This document shows positions 25,872-38,298 of a stretch of 64,000 nt of DNA, in pieces. Within the stretch, counting starts at the first letter, position 1, and each line of letters opens with the position of its first letter. Under the pieces are notes generated by a model. The model saw only the letters and a program-made list of their open reading frames with translations, did not search any database and was not told the origin of the DNA. Origin of the DNA: Fusarium oxysporum f. sp. lycopersici 4287 (lineage: Eukaryota > Ascomycota > Sordariomycetes > Hypocreales > Nectriaceae); contig NC_030992.1 in assembly GCF_000149955.1 (NCBI RefSeq), positions 4,227,721 to 4,291,720 on the forward strand. The letters are read 5' to 3'. Made by a program: the position numbers and the translations under genes.

Positions 25872-27237
25872 TTATTTCTTAAAAACCTTAATTGGGAACT
25901 TTGTGCCCATCAACTTATACGCAGCGGGGTTGGGATGTAGACCGTCGCCAGAGTCATACTGAGGGAGCAGCTTGTCTCCACTTCCGATCAAAGACGCAAA
26001 GTCCACTGTATGGTCATAAGTCCCATTTCTCAGGATCCAGTCGTTGATCGCGACTCGAGTGACTTCTCTTTCGGGAGCGTAGTACTGGTTTCCAAGCATC
26101 TGTGTGATTGTCGCTCCAATGGTGGTCATGCCCGCCGTTTTGCTATCCTTCGCGATTTGGATATACGCAGCGATAAGACCGTCTTTGATCTTCTTCTGGG
26201 TGGCCTCGTCGGTAGCAGATGGTCCGATGTCGTTGACACCTTCAAAAACGACGACGAATTTGGCACCAGGCTGTTCCAGAGCATCTCGCTTATACCGTTG
26301 GAGAAGAGGAGGTCCCAGACCGCCTGAGAGGATAGCATTGCCACCTGCTGCCATGTTGTTCACAGCGACGTTAGACATGCCAGACTCTTGCAAATGAGCC
26401 GCGAGAGCATCGGACCATCTGAGATTGTAAGCAAAGATACTGAAGCGTTGGGAATTCTACTTACCGATCGTTGGTGTCGTCCGTACTTCCACGGCCATCG
26501 GTGATGCTGTCTCCGAGGAGAACAACAGCGAAATGGTCCTTAGGGGCCCACGAGTCAACTCCGTTCACAAAATACCAATGCTTGGTGCTTCCCTCAGATA
26601 CAGACGCAGCATTGACGTGGTTGCCCTTTTGCATCCAAGAAGTCGTTCGACTGCCAGGATGTCCGGTAATCTTGTTCCCAAGCTGACCCTTCTCAGTGTA
26701 AACAGACAATGCGAGGTTGGACAGAGGCTTCAGCTTAAAGTCAATGGGATCAGAGTACACAACCTCTCCTGCTGGGACAGAAACGGACTTCTTTCCCCTG
26801 AACTTGAGCTGCTTCGTGGTCTTGGTATCGATTTGACCAACACCTGCCTTTCCACCAACTGGTAGAGCAATTGATGCCGCAGTGATGGGCAAGTCTGTTT
26901 TGCCAAAGATGTTGGAAAATCGAATACGGATCTTGTCAGCTCCAATGGACATGTGAAATGTCTGGCGCAGAGTGGTGTTTTCGAATTGAGCTACAGCATC
27001 TGCTCCTCCCTGTCGCGAAGTCATTCATTAGTATTTGAGGGCTTTGCAAGATAGCTTCAACAATATTTGAAGAAAACATACAAATGGAGCTGGGGCCAAG
27101 TTTGCAGGCTCAACTTCCTGAGGCATCGACGCCCATGTGCCTACCCAATGGCGCTTCTCATTGCCATTGGGTAATGCCGAGCCTGAGAAAACCAGGCAGG
27201 CTACTAGAAGAGCCTTTGTCTTGATGCCGTCAAACAT
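25872..27237 (-). CDS. Secreted SGNH/GDSL-type hydrolase (esterase)
   Basis: Three exons (27237-27082, 27009-26465, 26418-25872) give 415 residues. A signal peptide (MFDGIKTKALLVACLVFSGSALP) is followed by an N-terminal beta-rich region (HWVGTWASMPQEV). The catalytic blocks are in order: block I VVLLGDSITDGRGS, block II AAGGNAIL (glycine), block III FEGVNDIGPS (asparagine) and block V DGLHPNPAAY (Asp-x-x-His). This is the extracellular GDSL family with the added N-terminal domain, acting on ester bonds of polysaccharide acetates or lipids. Substrate not decidable. Confidence 0.92.
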
Positions 27238-27641
27238 ATCGGTAGTCAAGACCTCAGTTGCCACTAATGACAAAAACAACTATTTACGAAAAATGAATTC
27301 TTAAACGATATCACAACGGTCTTATACAGTCATGGCATGAGGTTACGGCAGAAAGGTTATTAGGCTAAACCTGGGATCAGCATCTGAAACTATATTTTGC
27401 CGGTACGGGCCAATGGCAGCCCACTCCAATTGATGGAGTTGGTGCCTCCGAAATACCGTATGGAGCTTGGCCTGATATCCTTGCCCAGTCAAACATCTAC
27501 CGGTCTCCACTGCATATCGTGTTAAGCTGATCGTTCATGGATCGCTTATGGAAAAACACTACCGCACCAATAAGAACTATTAATGGGGTCGTAATATCTC
27601 ATGATTTCTGGGGAAAATGCAGGACCCCAGAAAAGCCCCCA

Positions 27642-29654
27642 CTAAACCGTCCTACCCGGGGACCTTGGGATAAGCTCAAATTCAACAGGATAATCCGTTG
27701 CCGATGATAGTAAAGAGAGCCTTGATGAAATAGGGTGCAAGGGAGAAGAAGCTCTACTGCAAGAACAATCGCCGACCAATATCGGGATTGAAGATCGTAA
27801 TGATCTGAATTCGACAGCGAGAATAACGAGAAGCGTGATCGCAACCCAGAAAATAATAAAAATCCACCACTTATAAAACGATTCCGGCAAAATGCCTGCT
27901 TGCATACTGAATATACTAGTAACAGCCGTGAGTGGTAGGAAGACCTATGGGAAGTTAACATTGTACCATATATAAACAGACTGCATGTACCTACCAAGCC
28001 AATGCCAGTCCAATATCTGGTCATCTCACTCCCTGCTTGCTGTCGGGCCGTGACTTCATTATCCTCCATTACAATCTGCATTTCCAGCTACTTCCGTAAG
28101 CCTTTCCGCGTAGGTTCGCCCCCTCTCGTCGTCTCCCCTCACATACCTTTCGAGCAAGCCCTGCGCACAAGTCTCTTTGTTCCTCTGCGCGTCGTTGGAG
28201 GTCTCGCAATGCATCGATGTGATCTTCAATCATGGTAACTACCTTGACCGATGGAATTGGGCTCTTCTTAGAGTCTGACTTCAGTATGTCTGAGAGGTAG
28301 GCAAGATCTCTTCGGCTAAATCTATCCCAAACCTCAATCGCCTTGCAGATAGAGTGGATAGTTTGTGGTAGAAATCTGTTTGCTTCGTTAAGGACTCGTT
28401 GCGTCAGCTTCTTCTGGGCCATCGACTCCACAATTCCCTCATGCGAAGAAGCTGTCATGTCCCCTTCATCCTGTGTCTAAATCTAGGTAAGTGCTCTATT
28501 CATGGTATTTTACATACCCGGTGCCACTTACATATGGCTCTAGCCTTAGAAACAGTCTTGCGACCAGGTTGTGCATAGCATGTCTGACTTGTTTGAGTCG
28601 ACACTCGTAGACAATAAGGAAATACTCTCTCGGAGTCCAGATAGGGAGATTTGCATCAAATAACCCCCCTGTTAGGGGATCTGGCTTAACACCATGCTGT
28701 TCACCTTGCTCAAGTGGTTTGTCTCCTTGGTAGTAAGTATCAACAAACTGATATGCAACCCAGGAGTCCTCATCTATACCTGCTATGAGACAGGAGACCT
28801 GAGTTTCATATACATGAACCTGCGGCTCATTTTCATCGTCCAATTTGAGGTAATAGGGTTGACGACTTTGGCGTAGAGGCTTGCCGTTCCGTTTCTTCCT
28901 AAAGTCACGGAACTGCGGGCCGCCTTCACACCAGACGTAGAATTGCAGATGGAATTCGAGTCCAAAGACAAGTGGTCCTCGCATTGGTCGATGGATGCCT
29001 AGTGATGTTCTGGAGCCTAGGTATTTGTAAAAGAAGTCTGCTAGAAACGTAGCCTGAACGCTGGAAGCAGTTGCAGCCAATGCCACAATCACCCAGCAGT
29101 CTGGGTTAGCCACATAGCTGGGGATAATGGTCAGCAGATGCAAAAATCGCATGATGATGGAAAATGCCTCACAGTAGTCGCCTCGCAGCATCAGTCTCAC
29201 CAATGCATCCATACCGCTACAATTGTCATGGTCAGTCACAATTCCGAGTGGCCAGGCCGTTATGGCTTACACTTTTTCTAAGTTCTTGTAATAGCTGCGA
29301 GGAACTCAAAGGCCCGCGGTCACGACGCATGTGACCACCTGGTGGTTCAGAATGATGCATTCGCCGACAGCGGTCGTCAAGAAGAGCCATGGGCCGGGTC
29401 ACACGATGGTCAGTTCCACCTATCAAATCGTCCATACTGCATGATATGCAAAGTGGCTCAAGTTCTAACATTTGGTATGTGCTGGGCCCAAGGAACGCCT
29501 CCATATCACCAGATGCTGAAAGAAATTTTTTAATGAGATCGTAGACGCTTGAAAAGGTCGCCACTGCAGGTGTATTTTCTGCTGGATATTTTTGAATCTG
29601 CCGGTCGAAGAACTCTTGGTTCCATGCATAAGCTGATGAGTTTATATTGGCCAT
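27642..29654 (-). CDS. CorA-like membrane protein, multi-exon
   Basis: Exons around 29654-29290, 29250-28530, 28458-28095, 28080-28000 and 27950-27642 carry a large N-terminal soluble region with DEDSWVAYQFVDTYYQ and LTGGLFDANLPIWTPREYFLIVYECRL, a pattern seen in fungal CorA-like proteins. A helical stretch follows (VLNEANRFLP, then DHIDALRDLQRRAEEQRDL). Two membrane segments close it: VFLPLTAVTSIFSMQAG and WWIFIIFWVAITLLVILAV. The CorA selectivity loop GMN is replaced by SMQ here, so magnesium transport is doubtful. Exon borders are approximate and the start could be a few codons upstream. Confidence 0.6.
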
Positions 29655-30529
29655 ACTGACAGGCTCTGTTGGCATTTCCATGCCGACGAATCTTCTTGGA
29701 CTTAAGAGTAAGAGTATGTACAGCTGCCGCAACGAAGATGTCCGCACTGTTCGCAGGCAGGGCTAGTAGCGAGACTCATCCAGCCGTGGCAGCAGTAGCA
29801 CTATTGGAGAGTTAGGCACGTACACGGCAAGTGGATAATCATAAACTCACACATTGCCAGTTGTATGCAACTTCTCGAATTGGAGGCAAAACGTCAAGCT
29901 GCTGTTGTCTGCTCAGTAAACCGTGTAACTTTGATGGCAGGTGCCGTACCATTACAACATTTACAGCATGTTGGGTATCTTCTAGGAGTCGCTCGGTTAT
30001 AGGATGGAGAGAAATGGTAGACAAAACGGCTGCCTTTTGAAGCGTCCCAGAGCGCATAGCGGCTACGATGCGGTGAGAACTGGAGGGTTGTATGATTGGA
30101 GTAAGCAGAAATTCTAAGGCTGGCGGTAGTGGCAGTGTCGATGATATTTGGGAAATGATGAGCGATATGCACTTCTGCCTAATGCATCAGCTGTTAAATT
30201 ACAATTGGTGTAGCCAGCTATCCCTCTTTAGTTGCATTCCTCTGATAATTTCTTCCAAACTTGCATGTATCCATAGCAGTGCATCTAAACAATACGCAAT
30301 CTCCAATTTTAGTTATCTACAATCTGCCTTAAATATCCCACGTCCTTAGCAACAAAGGCAGCTTTAGTTAAGGGAGCTTATATTAATAGCTATTTATGTA
30401 AATAATCTACTAGTTCTTATAATAGGAATTATACTAAGAAGGTCAAGTAATATATTTATAAGTAATATTATTTAATTAACTAAGATACCATAGACCTATG
30501 TAATAATCTCATGCTAAAGGCGAGGGGTC
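29655..30529. other. Intergenic, no clear gene, AT-rich 3' part
   Basis: Short frames only. The part 30360-30530 is strongly AT-rich with TA-rich words, similar to the islands at 10180 and 36840. Confidence 0.45.
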
Positions 30530-32819
30530 TTACCAAGTCCTAAAGCCTGGATCCACCAGGTCATCAATCATCACGAATGGGTCGGTGCTCATACTATACC
30601 CGTAGGGGTCCATTAATTCGATATCAAACATATTGCCAAAACCGATCCCATCTGGGGCTTCTGATGCACTTGCATGGGCTTCTACGGATTGACAATGCCC
30701 TGTCAGTTCGTTATTTGAACTTGCTTCTCCGCCTACAGGCAGTTCCGTGCCAGGGATAGGCGCACCGGTCTGATATATACCAACTTCATGTCGTGGACGG
30801 GACTTGCGTCTCTGTGCACTTTGTTTGTGGTAGTGTACAGACCGTAGGACGGCATCAAACATGACTGATGCCCCCAAGCGACCAGTGACCAGAAGGCCTC
30901 TTGGGAGTAGGTTTTTGGCGTCACTTTTGCCTTCCTCTTTCACCATGTAAGCGCTGGCAACTTCTATTAGCCGCTGGATAATCTCAGCAGCCCGTGTGCG
31001 ATCTGGATGCAATGGTTCCATTCTAAAAACTGCGTGTGCACCTGCAAGACGTGACATAGCAACGGTTATATCCTGCGGTGTCAGACTCGAATGTGAGAGA
31101 AGAACCCGGAAAATGAATGTCGCGGCAAAGAACAGGTAGCTGATTTGTGTCTTTGGCCAGAACGCTGCACTGCAAGTAATCTTGTCTGAGCCTTGATTAG
31201 GTTTGTCATGGAGTAGGTGGAGCATATCTGATATCATTGTCGAAGCAGACATTAATCCACTGATCAATACCGCATCCCGATCAGAGATAGCTTGCAGAGC
31301 TACGACAGGCTCCTTTGAGGGAGGCAATAGAAGTGTCATGGCATACAAGTACAGTTTTGCGCCTTGCAAAGTGAGTTCTGTCTCGGGACTCCAGGAGTGT
31401 TGGTCTGGGCTCCTCAGTAGCTCCAAGTCGTTAATGCTGCTTTGCGTCTGGGAGAAGTGAAGGGAGGAGTCTGTAATCATGTCGAGCTTTGCCATCGAAG
31501 TCAATGTGAGCTGGCGAATTTCCAATAGCGTATGGTTGCACGGGTCCAGAAGGGTTGATGCTCGTTCCCGAGCACGGGATACGCAATTCAGGTAGTATCC
31601 AGATGAGAATAGGGATGGAAAACCCAAGAACTCACTAAGCCTGTGGCAATATTGCTGTGTAAGCAGCGGACCTCATGGATGTGACACGGGGAATTAGCCG
31701 AAAGAGAACATACCGAGTGCTTATATCAAAGCAGGCAAGCCAGGTGGTATCCCTCACAGCAGCGTCTATGTCTGGCACGGCACGACGGCTGGCATTTCTC
31801 CTCAACTGTGTGTTAAGGAGCGGGTTGGATGGCAAGTGACAGTTGAGCTGCATGGCGGAGTTCACAGCAAGCCCTATATATCCCCAGGACAAGTCTTGCC
31901 AAAGGCGAAGCTTCGGAACTGGCCATAAACAAAGGCAAAGCAGGGCATGCATCATCTCGATAGTGAGTGGAGCACAGACAAAGGTCGCTGAGAGCATGGC
32001 CTCATGCTCTGTTACAATAGAGGGATACATATGTGCGTGTTTCGCATGCATTTGGGAAGAACAGAGGATGACGGTCCAGAAAAGATGTGGAGAGGATTGT
32101 GAATACTCGCTTAAAGACGTACGTATGGGTCTCAAGAACTTGGCGTGCGGACGGTAGTAGCTATCGAAGCTAGTTCTTGACTCAGTTCGGTTCTCTGGCA
32201 AGCTTAAATTCGCTTTCAGGGTATATTAATACTGACTGTTGGAATAACTCCAGAGCTACTGTATTGTTTACATTCAGACTTCCGAGCTGGTAACTAGAGG
32301 GTATGTCGACCGCTCTGAGCTGCAGCCATGCCTCACCACCCCCGGCACATCCGCCGACACTAGATATGGCAGTATCTTGAGTAGTGCCGATAGGGGCAGT
32401 GGAATATTGAGAGTCAGTACGAGAGGACGGACTAGAGGAGCGCGTGCAGGCCGAGGACGACATGCAGGGTTCTTGTGACATTGTCGACTGCTTTGTATGG
32501 CATTGGATTCCCGCGGTCCTTGATTCACCAAGCGGCTGCTGAGGGTCAATACAGTTGGTGATGGCCTCCACGATACTGTGAGTATGAGTATTAGAGTCGT
32601 TATCAAGGACGGGGATTGGTCGATTGCTCTTGGAACCCGCATGGCCGTCACTAACTTTCTTGTTGGAATTCTTTTGAAATTCGAATCAAACCGACATTGC
32701 AGCCCGCGCTTACTGCACCTCGTACACGAGACTCCAGCGGATTTGTGGCGTGCATCACAAGCCAGCTTGGCCTGTCGACATGCAGTGCAGCTCTTTGCAC
32801 GGCTAGGTCTTGGATGCAT
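30530..32819 (-). CDS. Zn2Cys6 transcription factor
   Basis: Exon 1 (from 32819, or 32837) encodes the zinc cluster: SCTACRQAKLACD...CTRCSKRGLQCRF, i.e. C-x2-C-x6-C, a ten-residue loop, then C-x2-C-x6-C. Splicing at 32656/32575 leads into a Ser-rich linker and then the regulatory domain, with LRLWQDLSWGYIGLAVNSAMQL and VRDTTWLACFDISTR. The last exon (about 31635-30530) begins LSEFLGFPSLFSSGYYLN. Exon borders around 32200 are not fully resolved. Nearby are an RTA1 protein and a drug transporter, which it might control (inference). Confidence 0.83.
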
Positions 32820-32837
32820 GGTGACAATGAATGGCAC

Positions 32838-33420
32838 AAGCGAAAGGCAACGAATCGTCAGACCCGGGCTGGTCGACAGGTTTGTCTACGACAAACTGAG
32901 ACAAAGGGAACGAAAACCTGGTGTAGATGGCGTTGACTCTTCGTCAAAGACCACGACTGAAGTCCGAAATGCGAAATTCGCAGTTCAGGACAGTCTTGGC
33001 AGATAAACTCCGAAGAAATGCGGGGCTGATAAGTTGGTGCTTACGGCTTATGGCCAGTGGGCTGTCAGATTTGTCTGCTTTGTAAGCCACGCACCTACAA
33101 GATAAGGCGATGACTTGCGTGGAATTGGGGTTTTGGGTCTACAAGGAATCCCAACACCCATGGCAGTGCCAGAATGTCGCACTCTGCGCGGCCTTCAACC
33201 TCAGAGCGTTCATTAGGTAGGTATCAGACTGCGAATCTCGCAGTTTCGGTAATGCCACTTGTGGTCTCATCGATAAACCTATAGGAAGGAAAGATCCCGG
33301 TTTGTTGGCTTACGTTCTCATAACAATTGCAAGTATATAAAGCGACAGCTAGAGTCCAGCTTTTAGATCCCATCGCCAATTCAGTCCTTTTCCCTAATTC
33401 CTGGCTCGCACCAACGCAAC
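32838..33420. other. Divergent intergenic region
   Basis: Lies between the regulator and the RTA1-type gene. No supported gene seen; it likely contains both promoters. Confidence 0.4.
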
Positions 33421-34422
33421 ATGTCAACAGAACAAGACCTACGCAAGGGCTGCCACGCTTTGATAACGGGCATCCATACTTCATATGGCTACGTTCCATC
33501 TACCTCTGCAGGAATTGCATTTTGTATCTTGTTCGGTCTCTCTACCATTGTACACATAGTTCAGCTTGGCCGGTCGAAGCTTTGGTGGTGCGTCGTGTTC
33601 ATCATTGGCGGTCTGGGTATGTTAAAACCACTCTATCCATGAGTATGGGCTCGAATTAACCATTTCCAATAGTCGAAATCATCGGCTGGGCTGGCCGTAC
33701 ATGGTCCTCTCAATGTCCTTACAACTCTACAGCATTTCTCATGCAGATCTCGACACTAATCATTGGTATGCACTCCGATCATTGTCTGGTCAATCCCTCT
33801 TGACTGTTAGCTAAGTGACTGATCATTGGTAGCCCCTGTTTTCTTCACTGCTGGCGTCTACATTATTCTTGGCCGCTTGATCCAGGTCTTCGGCCGCGAT
33901 TGCTCCATTCTTCGACCGAGCCTATATCTTTGGGTATTTTGTACTTGCGACGTGATTTCCCTGGTTGTCCAGGCAATTGGTGGTGGTTTGGCCTCAGCGG
34001 AAGTGAACAAAGTCAACGGCAACACAGATCCAGGCACAAACACCATGGTTGCGGGAATAGTCTTTCAATTGGCTTCCATGAGCGTGTTTGTTGCTCTCGC
34101 AATCGACTTTCTGATTCGGTCCACTAGACGAGGCATGTTAAAATCTGGAAAGCAGTCCTCCATTCCTATACTAAGTGCCATGACGCTGTCATTGTTATGC
34201 ATCTATCTGAGGAGCATATACCGCACTATAGAGCTTTCGCAGGGCTGGACGGGATACCTTATTACGCATGAGCGGTACTTTATCGCGCTTGATGGGGCCA
34301 TGATGGTAATCGCTGTTGGGATTTTCAACTTTATCCACCCTGCAGCCTTCTTGCCTCGATCAGCAGCAGAGGATACTGGGGAGTGGCTGGAGATAACGCA
34401 GAGATCTGAATTGAGAAAATAG
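33421..34422 (+). CDS. RTA1-family integral membrane protein
   Basis: Three exons (33421-33616, 33673-33765, 33833-34422) give 292 residues with about seven hydrophobic segments. Family motifs are visible: Y.PS...I.F...F, GL.VEIIGWAGR, FFTAGVYIILGRLI, CDVISLVVQAIGGGLAS, YLRSIYRTIELSQGW and HPAAFLP near the end. Family role: RTA1/RSB1 lipid-translocating or toxicant-resistance proteins in the plasma membrane. Substrate unknown. It is followed by an AT-rich tail (34450-34600) and faces the DHA1 transporter. Confidence 0.9.
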
Positions 34423-34599
34423 AGCTTATGCATTTACTGGATAATCCGGAGGGGTAGCTCTTGAATATTATACAAAGTGTATAATTACATTACAATAGCT
34501 AAATAACATATAACTCCTATCTCACTATAATAATAGCTTGTATTTATATATATCTTAAACCCTTATATAGGTATAAATCACTTTAGCCTATGTATTCTA

Positions 34600-36289
34600 T
34601 TAGGCACTTAGTCTCTTTCTTCTCCATTTCTCTGCCATTCTCCACTGAACCCAGACCAGTGGTGAGAAGAAAACAGCAATCGCCGTGAGCACGAGGAATG
34701 CGTTCCGAATCTTAAGTTTGGTGATCATAGGCTGTATCACGCTGACGCCCGCAGCGCCGAGGAGGCAACGGCATAAGTTATTTGTTGCTGTAGCGCCAGC
34801 TGAGTTATACGGGAAGCAGTCTACCAATATCGTCGAGTTGATGTTGAAGATGGCCGTTGCAGTAGATGCAATGATAAATTGCAGACCCAGGGAGGCAACC
34901 AGATTCCCAGCAAAGTGTCTCCTTAGGTCGTTGAACTCATAGCTGGGCCCGTACAGCGCCATTGCAACGATGAAAATAACGCTGAAATAAGGCATTAGTG
35001 ATAGCCGGACACGTTCAAATGGAAAGTCCTGCCGGGACTTGACGTCCACGTTAGCGAGTCCATGCTCTTGTTTGTATCGAGCCTCGGCGCGTTTGAAAGC
35101 TATATCCATCAGTTGACCAGTGCATACCGACCCAAATACACATCCGATTCCATTTGGAAGGAAGCAAAGGCCGACTTGCCATTGTGTAAGGTCGGGGAAA
35201 GTCTTGAGCAGCACTGTTGTGGTTGAGGACGTGACCATACTCCAGATGGTGTACACAAGAGCACCCCAAGAAAGGAGAACCAGAATATCCTTTCTAAGGA
35301 TATATGTCAGGGGCTCGATGATCGTCTTCCAAGAGAGTTTTTCTAGCTTTGGTGCTGGCGGTGTAGGGGCATTGCGCCATTCCTTGGGAGGGTAGAAGAA
35401 GTAGGACCAGGGCTTGTAAAAACCTCTGAGAGGAACGTTGCCATTGCCAGCTATCCTCCGCTGTGTCTCTGGTAGAAACACCAACAGCCCTAAGAGGACC
35501 AACGCACTAAATACAAATAGGAACCAGAAGATACTTCTGAATCCCCATGCACTATTCAGCAGTCCACCAATGACAGGACCTATAGCTTGGCCAATCATTC
35601 TGTATCAAAGCTGTTAATCAAGAATATCTGTAGCTCTGGGGATATGCATACCTTATGCCGGCGTTGGTTCCCATGAAGCCTGCTCTCTCATCGGGTTCTG
35701 CTATGTCGGCAATCACACCAGTGCTGATGCTAATTGTCGCCGCCGATCCAGCGGCTTGCAATCCTCGCAAAACCACAAGCATGGCCAGGTTGGACGTGAA
35801 AGCTAGCAACACGTTTGCGGCGAGGTAGACTACTAAGGCGATAACAAATGTGATGCGACGACCACGCGAATCTGAGATGGAGCCATACAGTGAGGGCGCG
35901 ATTCCTTGAACAATCATATACACGGTAATAGTAAAACCAACGTCGGTCGCACTAACACGAAGGTCTTTGGATATTGTATCGATCGCTGGGAAGTAAATGT
36001 TGGATGACAAGGCGGAAAACGCTCCACCTAGGGACACCATGTACACAGTCATCCACTTTTTGTGCTTGGAGAAGATATGACGTGGTCGTGCGAGTCCGTC
36101 AGGCGTTTGTGGATCTACCTCTTGTTCGCTATCACCTCCTGTGTACGGCTGAAGCTCGACTTCTGTTCCAGAATCAGAGTGAGCGACAGTTGGTGTTGGT
36201 GTGCCATTGTTCGGGGTATAAGGGGGTGATGAAGATGCTGGCGTCGAAGGAAAGGGTCCCCTGCTTTCCCCAAATTGGTGATGATCCAT
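34600..36289 (-). CDS. MFS drug:H+ antiporter, DHA1 family
   Basis: Two exons (36289-35652, 35599-34600) give 545 residues. A long polar Ser/Thr/Pro-rich N-terminus precedes twelve membrane segments. Motif A is present as GSISDSRGRRITFVIA, and the DHA1 motif C-like stretch is GQAIGPVIGGLLNSAWGFRSIFWFLF. The NIYFPAI in the first segment is typical of the QDR/polyamine-type DHA1 group. Expected to export drugs or small metabolites. An in-frame upstream ATG at 36412 would add a repetitive PFTL N-terminus; MDHHQFG at 36289 is the likelier start. Confidence 0.9.
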
Positions 36290-36342
36290 CTTCTTGAACT
36301 GGGACTTGGGTAGAAATACTATTTGGTAGAAGTGGTGTGAAG

Positions 36343-36415
36343 AAAAAGGCAAAGCAAAAGGCAAAGTAAAAGGCAAAGTAAAAGGCAAAGTAAAAGGCAA
36401 AGTAAAAGGCAAAGT
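36343..36415. repeat. 12 bp minisatellite (AAAAGGCAAAGT unit)
   Basis: About six near-perfect tandem copies just upstream of the DHA1 transporter start. On the minus strand they are in frame with the gene and would encode a repeated four-residue Pro-Phe-Thr-Leu unit. Confidence 0.85.
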
Positions 36416-38298
36416 GGGATGGGACTTGGACTTCTGCCAACTGACAAGTGGATTGATGTCTTCTATAATATAACCAGACGCGGGACCCTTGAAAGAAAGA
36501 CCTTGTTAATAAAACGACTATTAAATCATAAAGCGATACGTGCTATCTCACAGCAATCTGTTTCATCTCACCCATGTGCATGGCTGATTGGATCACTGTT
36601 AGGAAGATGTTGATCCCTATCGACTAAAATCACCGGCATAGCACTGCCATGTTTCATGCACGTGCCCGTCCGGCACAATTCATCGAGGTAAATTCTCGAG
36701 TATGACTGAACACAAGACGCGTCACTAGTATAGACTGTACGAGCCAGTCTTAGATATTCAGGGGCATATCGGCTTTTGAGAATTGCCGGTACTAGTTACT
36801 GTCGCTATCAGCTAGTAAAGCTCGCAGCAGGCAGTGTATTTTTAGGTATATTTTATAGCTTATCTGCTAATCCTATATTAGTATAAGCAAGGAGGCGAAA
36901 TAAATTAGAAATTTAAGCGACAGTTAAAAGGTTTAATATTATATAATAAGTGAACAGCATTAAAAGTTCCTGTTCTACTTACCAATACGCTTATTACTAT
37001 TCCAAGAACTAGGACAAGACTATCGTAATAGTAATTAATCCCTATGTAACTTAGAATATCGCAGTTAAGGAATAAATAGCTATGCTCTGGCAGTTTAATA
37101 GTTATACCGATCTGCTGCCTAGGGGTAATAAGACATCTCTGAAGTAAGGCAGAGCTTTCGACATGACTCACAATAAACTCAGATTTGGCATGCTCTTCTA
37201 TTCAATGGCGTAAGTCGTATATGCCTACTGAAACAAGACGGGTACCACCTAAATCAGTTAAATCGCCTATCTTTAGCATAACTGAGTTCTTCGTAACACG
37301 GCCGCGTTTGAACATGAGACAGAGTTCAGTGATAAGCTGAGAGGCTTACGCATTCATTGACATCATAGCACTCGAATAACCCCGGTACATGCATAGTTTG
37401 GTAATACCGAGTCGTCTCGGAGATCACCGTTCCCGGCCAGAAACCCTTTTGCGAACCATGATTGAGAAGACACCTTGATGTTAACCTACGAGTGTGGGCA
37501 AAAGTCTTGCTTCAGCCACTGCAGCATGCCACCCAGTTGATCATGCTTTCGGTGAGTATGCAAGAGATTCATTCTCTCGGAGCGCATTAAGCATCCAGCA
37601 CTTAAGCAGCTTATACATTGGACCTTTATTTACGTAATATTAAGCTCCTGGTACACTCTATGGTGAAGCAAAGCCGTTATAGAGTGTTAAGCACCTGCAT
37701 CGTACTGCATACGAATATGAAAACAGACCTGTAAGCTTATCAACAAGCCAAATTGATGCTTATTAGCCATTGGTCTCTAAATTGGCTTTGTGACGGTTGC
37801 CAAGACCGCGTCAGCTCTGACAGCACGGGCGGTTTTAAGCTACGGTAAACTAGCCTTGAAACGAAATAAAACAGGTGGACTATGCCATTATTGGCTAGAG
37901 TCCGGACATTTTAGGCCGGTATCTCGGCAATCCGGCACAGATGGGCGTCGATCCCCACTCCCAGGAAAAGTCAATTGGTACACTGGAGCCGCATATGCTG
38001 GACTTCAACTAGTAAAACCGCCTACCCTATCTTTTGAAAGACTGGGAGCGCTTACGCGGCCTCGGCGCAGCATGTTACATTTCATATTTGTCTATACAGT
38101 AACCCTGAAACCCAGATTGAAGATTGACTTACCAAATAACTTGACCTCTCTTACTCCACTTTGCGTTCCTGCGAGATACGTTACTCGTCTGACAGCGTTC
38201 GTTGACGTTGTTCGAGTGCTTGATCAAGAAAGGAAAAATCAGAGAACAAGAGTGTATTGAAAAAGCCTGCAGCCGATAACGGACTGTAAAGTGGGATC
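36416..38298. other. Gene-poor 1.9 kb region
   Basis: No convincing gene. The part 36840-37080 is AT-rich and looks mutated. The 156-codon frame at 37790-38260 has no family features and irregular composition, so it is probably chance or a decayed sequence. Confidence 0.4.

Noticed and set aside
36174..36440. Frame with repeated FAFY residues
   Set aside because: Product of the 12 bp minisatellite read in another frame.
37790..38260. 156-codon + strand frame
   Set aside because: No family features, irregular composition, and it overlaps the gene-poor region just before the AIM6-like start.
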